Assembly: GCA_001789725.1 (NCBI GenBank)
Contig: MGAM01000009.1
Coordinates: 1 to 54,813 of the forward strand
Source: Candidatus Roizmanbacteria bacterium RIFCSPLOWO2_01_FULL_39_19
GTDB taxonomy: Bacteria > Patescibacteriota > Microgenomatia > UBA1406 > HO2-37-13b
Length of the DNA: 54,813 bases
Reading direction: 5' to 3'
A program made the translations under genes and the position numbers. A model generated the notes under the pieces. The model ran no database searches and was not told where the DNA came from. It was given only the letters and a program-made list of their open reading frames with translations. Below, in pieces: positions 1-10,039 of this stretch (positions within the stretch are counted from its first letter, which is position 1; each line of letters begins with the position of its first letter).

Positions 1-1
1 T

Positions 2-925
2 GCACGGAGGCTCGGTCGTAATCCTTCAAGTATCGGACGAGAGATTACTCGGTATGGATGGACAGAGAATGGAAAACATTACTATGTCGCCCTTGTTGCT
101 CAACACATGGCAGATGAAGAAAAAAAGAACGCATACAACGGCAAGCAACCACTCAAAAACAAGAAAATCTATGCACATGTCCTGAGGAAGTTACGTGATG
201 GTTGGAGTCCTGAACAAATCAGCGGGCGATTAAAGCGCAAGCATAAAGATGACCCTTCATGGCACATTTCACACGAGGCAATATACCAATATATCTACAA
301 CACAGACAACAAAGAAAAGAAGCTGTGGGAATTCTTAAGAAGAAAACAGAAACGTCGAGTGAAGAAGAACGGTAGATCTTCACAACGGTCTAAAATACCT
401 GATAGGGTATCAATCCACATGCGACCGACAGCTGTTGATGAACGTATTGAGGTGGGACATTGGAAGGGAGATAGTATTGTAGGAAAAGGTCATAAGAATG
501 GACTCCATACAGCATATGAACGGGTTTCAAGCATGATCCGTTTTGTCTACATGAATGATTTAACCGCACAATCATCATACATTGCACAAAAAGAGATTTA
601 TGGTGATTTACCAGCACATATGAAAAAAACCATGACTCTTGATAATGGATCAGAACACAGCAAGCATAAATTAGTAGAAAAAGAAACAGGTATCGTCACC
701 TACTTTGCTGACCCATACAGTTCTTGGCAAAGAGGAGGAAATGAAAATGGAAATCTTTGGATCAGATATTATTTTCCAAAAGGGACTGATTTTAGCAAAG
801 TTTTAAAAGAAGAGTTGAAAGATGTAGAATGGGAGTTAAATACAAGGCCAAGGAAGAGATTAGATTTCCAAACACCATTAGAAGTTTTCACTCAGCACCT
901 AGAAGGGGGTTGCGGTCGTTTCTAG
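2..925 (+). CDS. IS30-family transposase (5'-truncated by window edge)
   Basis: Frame is open to base 2 (ARRLGRNPSSIGREITRYGWTENGKHYYVALVAQHMADEEKK...), upstream of the listed ATG at 107; LRKLRDGWSPEQISGRLK, GHWKGDSIVGKGHKNGLHT, LDNGSEHS and NPRKRLDF-like C-terminus are IS30 transposase hallmarks. Confidence 0.93.
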   Translation, partial: ARRLGRNPSSIGREITRYGWTENGKHYYVALVAQHMADEEKKNAYNGKQPLKNKKIYAHVLRKLRDGWSPEQISGRLKRKHKDDPSWHISHEAIYQYIYNTDNKEKKLWEFLRRKQKRRVKKNGRSSQRSKIPDRVSIHMRPTAVDERIEVGHWKGDSIVGKGHKNGLHTAYERVSSMIRFVYMNDLTAQSSYIAQKEIYGDLPAHMKKTMTLDNGSEHSKHKLVEKETGIVTYFADPYSSWQRGGNENGNLWIRYYFPKGTDFSKVLKEELKDVEWELNTRPRKRLDFQTPLEVFTQHLEGGCGRF

Positions 926-966
926 AATACGGTAGTTACAAGTTATGGTTAGTATTCTGGTACAAT

Positions 967-1653
967 ATGTCAAGCATGAAGGAAAACTTGTCAGGATCTT
1001 TGATTTCCAGACCACTATACAATGCTTACCCCAAACGCATTGTTGACGTGGTTTTAGCAGTAACGTTACTGGTTTTATTTTCTCCAGTATGTTTTTTTGT
1101 TGCGATAGCCATAAAACTTGACTCGCTCGGACCCGTCCTTGCTGACATTCCAGAGCGAGTTGGACAGGGCAATACATTATTTAATTTTCATAAGTTCCGC
1201 TCGATGATTGTAAATTCGCATTTTGCGCTAAGGACCGACAAAAAATTTAAGGAACTTTATGAACAATATAAAAAAAACAGCTTTAAATTAACAGAGGATC
1301 CCCGTATCACTCGAGTGGGTAAATTTATAAGAAAGTATTCTTTGGATGAACTTCCTCAATTTATTAACGTGATAAAAGGAGAAATGAGTATTGTGGGACC
1401 AAGGGCATATTATCCTGATGAACTTGAAGAGCAACAAAGGAAATATCCCAAAACTCGCCCAATGGTCGCAAAAGTGTTATCTGTTCGGCCCGGAATTACA
1501 GGATTGTGGCAAGTATCGGGCCGATCTGAGGTGAATTTCGACAAAAGAATTGCTATTGACGCCTATTACGTTGATAATATGTCACTTCTTAACGATGTTA
1601 TAATTATCCTTAAGACTCCCTGGGCAATGCTTTCAGCTAAAGGTGCGGTCTAA
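967..1653 (+). CDS. Polyprenyl-phosphate sugar-1-phosphate transferase (WcaJ/bacterial sugar transferase family)
   Basis: KRIVDVVLAVTLLVLFSP, FHKFRSM, LPQFINVIKGEMSIVGPRAYYP, RPGITGLWQVSGRSE motifs. The ORF start at 829 lies inside the IS30 gene; ATG 967 or 976 is more likely. Confidence 0.92.
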   Translation: MSSMKENLSGSLISRPLYNAYPKRIVDVVLAVTLLVLFSPVCFFVAIAIKLDSLGPVLADIPERVGQGNTLFNFHKFRSMIVNSHFALRTDKKFKELYEQYKKNSFKLTEDPRITRVGKFIRKYSLDELPQFINVIKGEMSIVGPRAYYPDELEEQQRKYPKTRPMVAKVLSVRPGITGLWQVSGRSEVNFDKRIAIDAYYVDNMSLLNDVIIILKTPWAMLSAKGAV

Positions 1654-1659
1654 AAAACT

Positions 1660-3546
1660 ATGAAGTTCTATAACCCGCTTAAAAGAAAAAGGCTTCACCA
1701 CAATAAGAAAAACAGAAAAAAAAGGCTGCTCATTTTTCTTTTGGTTATTTTATTTGGGTATTTTTTTATATATCGCCCTGTTGTTCGAATTAAAACCCAG
1801 GTAGGCAAAGTAAAAGTGGCTGCTGATAAAGTAAAAGCAGCATTTTTACAGCAGGATATAACAAAAGTAGAGAAGGAAATAAAAAACTTTGAAAGAAAAT
1901 TTGACGCACTCCAGAAAGATTCAAGAGGTATTTATTGGATGAGACTGATTCCAATCATCAGCGGTTACGTTTCTGATTATAAAAATGGTATTGAAGCAGG
2001 GGACGCGCTTATTGATGCTTCAAAAAAAGCAATCTCCGCAATCGAACCCCATGCCGACTTGATCGGTTTTAAAAAAGGATCAGGATCATTTGCAGAGCGC
2101 CCCGCCGAAGACCGTATCCAGACGGCTGTTTTGGCACTGGACACCATAGTTGCTGACGCCGATAGTATCGCCATAGATGTTGACAAAGCAAGGAGTCATA
2201 TAGAGCGTATTAATATTAATCGCTATCCAGAGAAACTAGGAAATAAACCAATACGCTCACACATAAAACAACTAATTGATGGTTTGGATGGCGTGGCCAC
2301 TCTATTTGTTGAAGCTAAACCGCTCATTAAGAGATTGCCTGAAATTATGGGAACAGATAGAGAGCGAACATATATAATTTTGTTTCAAAATGATAAGGAA
2401 TTGCGGGCAACGGGCGGATTTATTACTGCTTACGCCATTTTTAAAGTTGATAAGGGAAAATTTAAAGTACAGGAATCAAAAGATATCTATTCGCTAGATG
2501 ATTCAATAAAAAATCATCCTACCCCTCCTGCCGAAATTGCGACCTTTCATAAGGGAGTTTCAAAATTTTACATAAGAGATAGTAATCTATCACCTGATAT
2601 TCCTGAATCAGTTAAATTATTTGAATCTTTGTATGCAAATAGTAGCGCCAAACAGAACTATGATGGTATTATTTACGTTGATACACACGTCTTGGTTGAT
2701 ACCCTAAAAATACTAGGAGATACAGAAGTCCGTGGCACTCGGTTCTCAGCAAATATTGATTCTCGTTGCGACTGTCCTCAAGTAATCTACAAACTTCTCG
2801 ATGAGATTGACAGGCCGGTTCAATATATCAAAACAGACAGAAAAGGAATTCTAGGAGACTTATTATACGCTCTAATGCAAAAGGCCTTAGGGTTTTCTCC
2901 TTCACAGTACTGGGGACCTTTATCGCAGGAATTAATAAAAGGTCTTGATGAGAAACATATTCAGGTTTATTTTAAGGATTCGGCTATCCAGAACTCTATT
3001 GAAAAAATTGGCTATGGAGGGAGAATAAAACCAACCGATGGTGATTATTTACATGTTAATGATGTTAACTTTGCCGGGGCTAAATCAAATCTTTTCGTAA
3101 CCGAGTCGGTGATTTCAAAAACCATAATTAACAGTGATAAAACAGTGGATCGAGAACTAATTATCGAATATCGAAATCCCTATCCGGCATCAAACTGCAA
3201 CCTAGAGGCGGGGCGACTCTGTATTAACGCGACACTACGTAACTGGCTAAGGATTTATGTGCCAGTCGGGTCGACTCTAACGTCTTTCACTGGATCCGAA
3301 AAAAAAGTACGTACATACGATGATCTTGGAAAAACTGTTTTTGAGGGATTTTTAAGAATTGCTCCAATGGGTAGAGCAAAAGCCACAGTAAAATATCGTC
3401 TGCCTTTTGAGGTTAGAAATAATAAAGAATATAAATTGTTTATTCAAAAACAGGCTGGAACTGATGCTAATAAATACACTATTTATATTAATGACAAACG
3501 AGTTAATGTCTCCTTAATTAAGGACTATCATCTCAAATTAGATTAA
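1660..3546 (+). CDS. DUF4012 domain-containing membrane-anchored protein
   Basis: N-terminal TM helix, RTYIILFQNDKELRATGGFITAYAIFKVDKGKF typical of DUF4012. Confidence 0.85.
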   Translation: MKFYNPLKRKRLHHNKKNRKKRLLIFLLVILFGYFFIYRPVVRIKTQVGKVKVAADKVKAAFLQQDITKVEKEIKNFERKFDALQKDSRGIYWMRLIPIISGYVSDYKNGIEAGDALIDASKKAISAIEPHADLIGFKKGSGSFAERPAEDRIQTAVLALDTIVADADSIAIDVDKARSHIERININRYPEKLGNKPIRSHIKQLIDGLDGVATLFVEAKPLIKRLPEIMGTDRERTYIILFQNDKELRATGGFITAYAIFKVDKGKFKVQESKDIYSLDDSIKNHPTPPAEIATFHKGVSKFYIRDSNLSPDIPESVKLFESLYANSSAKQNYDGIIYVDTHVLVDTLKILGDTEVRGTRFSANIDSRCDCPQVIYKLLDEIDRPVQYIKTDRKGILGDLLYALMQKALGFSPSQYWGPLSQELIKGLDEKHIQVYFKDSAIQNSIEKIGYGGRIKPTDGDYLHVNDVNFAGAKSNLFVTESVISKTIINSDKTVDRELIIEYRNPYPASNCNLEAGRLCINATLRNWLRIYVPVGSTLTSFTGSEKKVRTYDDLGKTVFEGFLRIAPMGRAKATVKYRLPFEVRNNKEYKLFIQKQAGTDANKYTIYINDKRVNVSLIKDYHLKLD

Positions 3547-3554
3547 ATTTTTTT

Positions 3555-4094
3555 ATGTCAAATCATTATATTGATGAAGGACTAGTTTTAAAAAAGGTGA
3601 TTATTGGGGAAAGGGATGTAATGTTGACCATCCTGTCTAAAACAAAAGGAAAACTAGAAATTAGAGCATTTGGAGTAAAGAAAATCACGTCGAGGCGAAT
3701 TGGTCATCTTGAAACTGGCAATTACATCAAATTTATCCTTTCCAACCGAGGAGACAGATTGGCGCTAGGTGAAACTGAGCTATTGTGGGGATATTCAAAT
3801 ATTAAAGACTCAAAACTAAAAATGGAATTTTTGTACTTACTTTTTACGATTTTAAACAAAATTTTACCCATAGAACAGAGTGAACAGTCGGCGTTTGAAC
3901 TCGTACTAGACTATCTGAAAAAACTTAATGGTGACTCAAATGCGGATGGTGAGAGGTTAGATACGACCTTAAAGACGCTCCTCTTGTCGCTTGGATATAT
4001 TGATAATAAAACTGCCTATTTACCTCTTTTTAATCCTGTTTCATTTGTTGAGGACTTAGTTAATCAAAAAATTAACAAGAACTACCTTAGGTGA
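3555..4094 (+). CDS. recO: DNA repair protein RecO
   Basis: EGLVLKKVIIGERDVMLTILSKTKGKLEIRAFGVKK matches the RecO N-terminal OB fold. Confidence 0.8.
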   Translation: MSNHYIDEGLVLKKVIIGERDVMLTILSKTKGKLEIRAFGVKKITSRRIGHLETGNYIKFILSNRGDRLALGETELLWGYSNIKDSKLKMEFLYLLFTILNKILPIEQSEQSAFELVLDYLKKLNGDSNADGERLDTTLKTLLLSLGYIDNKTAYLPLFNPVSFVEDLVNQKINKNYLR

Positions 4095-5175
4095 GTTTTT
4101 CAAGTGCGGTTCCCTTAAGAGATTCAACAAAAGTTTTTATTTTAGAAACCGATGTTTTGGGTGTGACCAATATGACATCAGGAGTATTAATCACGATCAA
4201 ATCATTTAAGTCAATACCGACAATCGTTTTGTTCTCATCTAGATTAAAAACTAAACTATCCTGACTATCTTCAAGCATGACATTTCCTCTTACAACATTG
4301 GCAGACTTTGACTCTTGTAAAGCTTCTTTAAGCTGTTCCCAGGCGCCAACGTCGCTCCAGCCAAAATCATCAACTAAAACCGTAGCCTGAGCCGGGTCAA
4401 CATGCTCCAAAACTGCATTATCGAAACTTATTTTCTCAATTTTCGGGTACTCAAGACTTAAAACATTATTAAATTTGGGAGTGTTTACTGATTGCTGGAT
4501 GATTTCAAGTTTTTTAAATAATTTAGGAGAATGCGTTTTAAATAACTCCCAAAGGTAGGTTGACGTAACCACAAAATATCCCGGATTCCAAACATGATCA
4601 TGAGAAGCAAAATAGCTAATAGCTGTTTCTGGGTCGGGCCGATACTTCCATCCCTTGAATTGATATGAAGCTATGCCGTCAACTTGTTCTTCCTTATTAC
4701 CAATAGTTATCCATCCTAGATTTGTTGTCGCAAACCGTGGTTTCTGGCCAAAAAAAACAATTTTCTCAGGATTTTTTTTGATAATTTTCTCGCCCGCATA
4801 AAGCATTCTTAGGAATTTCTTTTCATCTTTAACTAAGTGATCACTGCCCCATAAAATTGCCAGAGGCTCGTTAGGACATCGCTTACTAAAAATTGCTGCA
4901 ACTAGACCTACCGCCGGCCCAATATCTCGCGTTGAGGGTTCCAAGATTATATTTTCCTCAATAAGATCAGGAACTTGGGAAAGTAGTTCATTTTTATAAT
5001 GAACTCCTGTTGCGACAAATATATCTTTGAATGAAAATTCAGGAACAAGACGATCAACAGCCAGTTGAAACATTGTTTTTTCGTGAATATAATTTTTGAA
5101 TTGTTTGGGAGAGTTTGACCTTGACAGCGGCCACAAACGAGTTCCTGCTCCTCCCGCAAAGATTATTGCCTTCAT
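4087..5175 (-). CDS. manC: Mannose-1-phosphate guanylyltransferase
   Basis: MKAIIFAGGAGTRLWPLSRSNSPKQF signature, WNPGYFV, FGWSDVGAWEQL. Confidence 0.92.
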   Translation of the reverse strand: MKAIIFAGGAGTRLWPLSRSNSPKQFKNYIHEKTMFQLAVDRLVPEFSFKDIFVATGVHYKNELLSQVPDLIEENIILEPSTRDIGPAVGLVAAIFSKRCPNEPLAILWGSDHLVKDEKKFLRMLYAGEKIIKKNPEKIVFFGQKPRFATTNLGWITIGNKEEQVDGIASYQFKGWKYRPDPETAISYFASHDHVWNPGYFVVTSTYLWELFKTHSPKLFKKLEIIQQSVNTPKFNNVLSLEYPKIEKISFDNAVLEHVDPAQATVLVDDFGWSDVGAWEQLKEALQESKSANVVRGNVMLEDSQDSLVFNLDENKTIVGIDLNDLIVINTPDVILVTPKTSVSKIKTFVESLKGTALEKLT

Positions 5176-5192
5176 ATCGTCTAATGTGCAAC

Positions 5193-6323
5193 TTATAACA
5201 TAAAACTCAAGAATTGTTTAATAAATCTTGCTTTGGAAAACTTTTCAGCATTCTTTGGTCCCTCAAGTAAAGTGGAATTTTTAAGAGTGTATTGAACATC
5301 TTCAAACTTGTCAATTGAGTTTTTAAGAGCAGCGGGATTTGATTGATCAATCAAAATACCTGATTGGCCATCGATGACAGTTTCACTTGCACCCCCACGA
5401 CGATATGCAATAACGGGGCATCCAAAAAATTGCGCTTCAAGGGATGTGTAGCCAAAATCTTCTTCCTGCATCATAATAAGCGCCAAAGCTGAAGAATAAT
5501 AAGAACCCAGTTCTGCATCAGTTATGTCTTTGATAAATTTTACATTGCCCCCGCTCAAATTTTTCAAGGCTCTCTCTTGGCTGCCGGAGCCGATGACAAT
5601 CAGATTATTGTCGGGCATTTCATTAAAAGCCCTGATCACAACATCAACGTTTTTATAAGGTTCAAGTCTTGAGACAACAAGATAGCACTTGGTACTTGGT
5701 ACTTTGTGCTTAGTATTTTTTTTTATTTTATCCCAGTAATCAATGTCAAACGGTGGGTAAACGACATCACTGTCTTTTTTGTAGTAGCTCTCAACTCGTT
5801 TTTGGACGGTTTTTGATATGGCAAGATATTTATCTGGTCGGTTTGACGCGATCCTGTCCCAGGTCTTAAGATAGTTAATATAGGAACGAGTCAAAAGTTT
5901 GAGAATGCTGGGTTGTCCCCTTTGTTTTTCTTGCCATAAAAACCGGGTAGGAGTTAAGAGATAACAAATATGAGTCGTCTCAGGACGGGTGATAACTGAC
6001 TTTGCAAATGATGAGGTAACGCTGACAACAAGGTCGTAGCCTTGAAAATCAAATGACTCAAATGCAAATGGATAAAACGGAATAGATAAAATACGATTTT
6101 GTCTAATAAAATTGGGCAATTTTTGCATGAATGATGGAATAATTTTAAGATTTTTTGCCCAATGAGCTTTTTCAGAGTCATAATAGGAGGTAAATAGAAC
6201 GGCAGTAGGAAATATTTCAAAGAGGGTTAATAAGACTCGTTCGGCTCCGCCCCACTTATCAACCCAATCATAGACTACTGCAACCTTTAAATGAGCTGGT
6301 TTGAACTCCTTTTTGTTATCCAT
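5193..6323 (-). CDS. Glycosyltransferase family 4
   Basis: VAVVYDWVDKWGGAERVL, VVSRLEPYKNVDVVIRAF, EEDFGYTSLEAQFFGCPVIA. Confidence 0.9.
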   Translation of the reverse strand: MDNKKEFKPAHLKVAVVYDWVDKWGGAERVLLTLFEIFPTAVLFTSYYDSEKAHWAKNLKIIPSFMQKLPNFIRQNRILSIPFYPFAFESFDFQGYDLVVSVTSSFAKSVITRPETTHICYLLTPTRFLWQEKQRGQPSILKLLTRSYINYLKTWDRIASNRPDKYLAISKTVQKRVESYYKKDSDVVYPPFDIDYWDKIKKNTKHKVPSTKCYLVVSRLEPYKNVDVVIRAFNEMPDNNLIVIGSGSQERALKNLSGGNVKFIKDITDAELGSYYSSALALIMMQEEDFGYTSLEAQFFGCPVIAYRRGGASETVIDGQSGILIDQSNPAALKNSIDKFEDVQYTLKNSTLLEGPKNAEKFSKARFIKQFLSFML

Positions 6324-7434
6324 TTAAGATGTTCATGTAAACTTTAAACGTTTGCTGCGCCATTTGCTTAAACGAGTATTTTTTAATGATGCTAATATCA
6401 TTGTCTGCTTGTAATTTTCTGGCGCTATGAATTTTTAGAAATGAACTAATAGTTTCTTTTATTGAGTCAATATTGTTTGGATTAAAGAAATATTGATATT
6501 GTTCTCCTAATAATTCCTGAAAAACCGGAATTCTGGAGGCAATAATCGGACATTTAAAATATTGAGCTTCAATTATTGGCAGTCCAAACCCTTCAGTAAG
6601 TGATGGCTGAACAAGAGCGAGGGCATTTTTGTAAAAAAACACCCTTTCTGATTGAGTCGGATTGAAATGAAAATTGATTGAATTCTTATTTTCAACGGCG
6701 TGGGCAAGCTCCTGAATTTTCTTGGAGAAAAAGTCCTCAGGGCCAACTAGTACTAACTGGGTGCCTGTCTTAATCTCGGCAAAAGCAGCAATCAGCCGTT
6801 CGATATTTTTATGCGGGTAGAAATTGCCAAGTCTTACAAGAAAGGGCATTTTATATTTTTTGGCCAGTTGTTTGCTGGGGTCGGCATTGATTAAGCCTTC
6901 GTCAACGCCTTCATAAGTTACAGTAATCTTATTTTTGACCGCTTCCCCGAATCGGTCCACAATCTGATTGGACACAGCATGGCTAGGGACAAGAATGCCC
7001 TCAGAGTTTTTTATCGCCGACCTCAGAACTAGTTTGTAACCCTGATATTTTATTTCGTAAACCAGAGGGTTTAGAGTCGAAACACCGGTTTTAAAATCAA
7101 GCGGGGTTAAGTCGTGAATGGTTATCACAAATGGTTTTCGATATAGAATGGGATGACTAAAATAAGGAAAGTGCATCAAATCAAGGTTGAAAGAATTAAT
7201 GTATTTTAAAAATTCTGTTTGTTCTTGAAGGCTATGCCATTTAACATTAGTGTGGAAAATTTTGATTTTGTCAGTTTTAACAAGCCTCTTAATTAATTCA
7301 TGATTGCAACTATCAGTAAAAAAAAATAATTCATTATCTTTAATATATTCGGGCAAATGACGAATTAAATTTTGGATATAAACCCCGACTCCTGTCCAGC
7401 TTATTAATCTGCAATCTATTCCAATTCTGTTCAT
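6316..7434 (-). CDS. Glycosyltransferase family 4
   Basis: GIDCRLISWTGVGVYIQNLI, GNFYPHKNIERLIAAF, SLTEGFGLPIIEAQYFKCPII. Confidence 0.92.
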   Translation of the reverse strand: MNRIGIDCRLISWTGVGVYIQNLIRHLPEYIKDNELFFFTDSCNHELIKRLVKTDKIKIFHTNVKWHSLQEQTEFLKYINSFNLDLMHFPYFSHPILYRKPFVITIHDLTPLDFKTGVSTLNPLVYEIKYQGYKLVLRSAIKNSEGILVPSHAVSNQIVDRFGEAVKNKITVTYEGVDEGLINADPSKQLAKKYKMPFLVRLGNFYPHKNIERLIAAFAEIKTGTQLVLVGPEDFFSKKIQELAHAVENKNSINFHFNPTQSERVFFYKNALALVQPSLTEGFGLPIIEAQYFKCPIIASRIPVFQELLGEQYQYFFNPNNIDSIKETISSFLKIHSARKLQADNDISIIKKYSFKQMAQQTFKVYMNILNG

Positions 7435-7436
7435 AT

Positions 7437-8318
7437 TTATAGCGATGACTTTGCTTTAAAATCAATTACAGAATAAATAAAAGAATTGAAGAACTTTGGA
7501 TAATTTTTAGCGTAATGTTTATGATAAAAAATCTTCATGGCATCATAAAAGTGGTATTTGGTTTTTTTTCTTATTTCCTCAGTTGCTTTTAGACCGCTCT
7601 GGTGTTTGAGATGAAGAATTGTGTATTTGGGGTAGTAGACAACCTTGTATCCTAGTTGTTTTATTCTAAAGGCTAAATCCAAATCCTCTCCATACATAAA
7701 AAATTTTTCGTCAAAACCTTTAACTTTTTCATAAATAATTTTGGGAATAAGAAAAAATGCTCCTGATGGACAGTCAATTTCATGGATTTTAGATAAATCA
7801 CACCAAGTTAGGTGATAACCGCCAAAAATACGACTCAAGAGAGTGCTCGTTGATATTTTCTCAAGCCTGCTAAAAAAACAAAATGACCGCCAAATTGTTG
7901 GAAAACCACGATGAGATGCTGGATCGATTTCTCCGTGGGGAAACCTAACTTTAACAGTTAAAGTTCCAATTTTGGAATTTTGTTTCATGTATTCAAGCAG
8001 AGTTGTAAAGCTAATATTCTCAATCAAGGTATCAGAGTTGAGAAGTAAAATAAATTCACCCTTTGATTTTTTAACACCCTGATTATTGGCAGCGCCGTAT
8101 CCAACATTTTTTTTGTTCTCGATAAAGTGGATCGGAATTTGGGATTTTTTTAAAAATTCACGAATATTTTCAACAGAACCGTCAGAGGAGAAGTTGTCAA
8201 CGATGATGATTTCGCTTTTTAATTTTTTTTCTTTATTCAAAAAAAAAGTGAGGGAATTTAAACAATCAACAGTAAGATTAGCAGTATTGTAAGAAATAAT
8301 TATTACAGACAGATCCAT
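7437..8318 (-). CDS. Glycosyltransferase family 2 (rhamnosyltransferase-like)
   Basis: DLSVIIISYNTANLTVDCLNSL, NKKNVGYGAANNQGVKKSKGEFILLLNSDT. Confidence 0.92.
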   Translation of the reverse strand: MDLSVIIISYNTANLTVDCLNSLTFFLNKEKKLKSEIIIVDNFSSDGSVENIREFLKKSQIPIHFIENKKNVGYGAANNQGVKKSKGEFILLLNSDTLIENISFTTLLEYMKQNSKIGTLTVKVRFPHGEIDPASHRGFPTIWRSFCFFSRLEKISTSTLLSRIFGGYHLTWCDLSKIHEIDCPSGAFFLIPKIIYEKVKGFDEKFFMYGEDLDLAFRIKQLGYKVVYYPKYTILHLKHQSGLKATEEIRKKTKYHFYDAMKIFYHKHYAKNYPKFFNSFIYSVIDFKAKSSL

Positions 8319-8331
8319 AATTTAGGTTTTT

Positions 8332-8949
8332 TTATCTGAACCAAGCAGCTCGTCCCAGCCTGTAGTTGAGATTTTTATTTTTGCGCTCTCCTATTTGTTT
8401 TGCCGGCACTCCACCAACTATCGAAAATGATGGAACATCTTTTGTAACAACGGCTCCGGCCCCAACAATAGCACCGCGCCTTATGGTCACACCCGGCAAA
8501 ATGATTGTCCGAGGCCCGATAAATACGTAGTCTTCAATGACAACTGGTTCATTAATAACTTCCTCAATTGATGCGAAATTGGTACTCTCAATGTTATGCT
8601 CGCTATTATAAATCATCACTTGTGAAGCAATGTCGGTATGATTTCCGATTAAAAGTTTAGCTCTTCCGTCTAAAACAACTTGCTCGCCGATAATTGTATC
8701 TTGTCCTATGACGATATTGTGGGGATTGTAAAACCGAGCATACATGTGAATAGTTGAACCGGTACCGATTTTTATTCCCGCTGCCCTATAAAAAAATCTT
8801 CTTACATAATGAGACGGGATTGACCCAGCAAGGTGAATAATATACACTTCAATTTCCGTGATTATTGTCCGAATTCTAAGTGTTGTCCTTGAGAAAATTT
8901 CATCAAATCCTAAACTTCGACCCGTTTTATCTTTCATTATTTTGCGCAT
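8332..8949 (-). CDS. Left-handed beta-helix acyltransferase (WcaF/maltose O-acetyltransferase-like)
   Basis: Hexapeptide repeats; VIEDYVFIGPRTIILPGVTIRRGAIVGAGAVVTKDVP. Confidence 0.9.
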   Translation of the reverse strand: MRKIMKDKTGRSLGFDEIFSRTTLRIRTIITEIEVYIIHLAGSIPSHYVRRFFYRAAGIKIGTGSTIHMYARFYNPHNIVIGQDTIIGEQVVLDGRAKLLIGNHTDIASQVMIYNSEHNIESTNFASIEEVINEPVVIEDYVFIGPRTIILPGVTIRRGAIVGAGAVVTKDVPSFSIVGGVPAKQIGERKNKNLNYRLGRAAWFR

Positions 8950-10028
8950 CTTTTAATAATATCTAAAGTATTTTGCCCACATTTTTCCCAGCTAAACTTT
9001 TTCACCTGACTGCGTCCTTTCTTCACTAAATCTTGTTTTATTTTAGCATTATTGACAATTTGATTCATTACTTGAGCCATTTCTCCCGTATTGGTAGGAT
9101 CAAAATATTTTGCAGCCGGGCCAGCAATCTCAGGCAAAGCACCAGTATTTGAAGTGGCAACGGGACAACCAAGATGCATTGCCTCAAGCACTGGCAGCCC
9201 AAATCCCTCATAAAGACCGGGGAGCACAAAAAGCGAGGCATTTTTATACATAGTGCCAAGAACATTATCGTCAACAAATCCGGTAAAAATGACGCTATCT
9301 TCAAGCTCAAGCTCTTTAACCTTTTCAAAAATTTTTTCAAACATCCATCCCTTCTTGCCGGCAATGACTAAATGATATTTAGGATTTTTTTTCTTAAATA
9401 TTGAAAATGCTTGCAAGAGTCTTGCGACATTTTTTCTTGGCTGAAGTGTGCCTACGAACAAGATGAACGGTTTAGACATATTTTTTGGAAGTGAAGAATT
9501 GTTCTCACCAAGCGATGTTCTAAAACCGTTATAGACAACTTTGATTTTTGATCTGTCAATTTTTAAGAATTTTATAACATCGTCAGCCGTATTTTGTGAG
9601 ACAGTAATAACTTTGCATGATGAGGCAGCTGCATGTTGAGTCCAATTATTTAATTTATATAAATCCTTTCTTAGGTACTCATTTGGGTAATAGATATAGC
9701 CCAGATCATGAATAGTTACTACAGTCGGGACGGGAGAAAATCGGGGGACGTAATGAGCTGGAGAAAAAAACACATTGATATCACGGTTCAAAAGAAGATT
9801 AAGGGGGAGAAATATTTGCGACCAGTAAAAAGGTCCCTTAACGACCCTATATTGAAAATATTTATCTTCCTTCGGGAGATGTTGATTTGGAAGTTGCCTT
9901 AAATATATGATGAATGAGGTATCTTTCGAGCTTACACTCTTGAAATAACTTAGCAGCTCAAAGGTATAAATTGAAGAACCTACCTTATTTTCAACATTCG
10001 CTTCATTTCCGTCAACACCGATGCGCAT
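8937..10028 (-). CDS. Glycosyltransferase family 4
   Basis: GTLQPRKNVARLLQAF, PGLYEGFGLPVLEAMHLGCPVATSN. Confidence 0.93.
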   Translation of the reverse strand: MRIGVDGNEANVENKVGSSIYTFELLSYFKSVSSKDTSFIIYLRQLPNQHLPKEDKYFQYRVVKGPFYWSQIFLPLNLLLNRDINVFFSPAHYVPRFSPVPTVVTIHDLGYIYYPNEYLRKDLYKLNNWTQHAAASSCKVITVSQNTADDVIKFLKIDRSKIKVVYNGFRTSLGENNSSLPKNMSKPFILFVGTLQPRKNVARLLQAFSIFKKKNPKYHLVIAGKKGWMFEKIFEKVKELELEDSVIFTGFVDDNVLGTMYKNASLFVLPGLYEGFGLPVLEAMHLGCPVATSNTGALPEIAGPAAKYFDPTNTGEMAQVMNQIVNNAKIKQDLVKKGRSQVKKFSWEKCGQNTLDIIKRCAK

Positions 10029-10039
10029 ATAATTTAGTA

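Noticed and set aside
829-966. N-terminal extension of the sugar transferase from 829
   Set aside because: It lies inside the IS30 coding sequence; conserved sugar-transferase sequence starts after 967 and a -10 box sits at 961-966.
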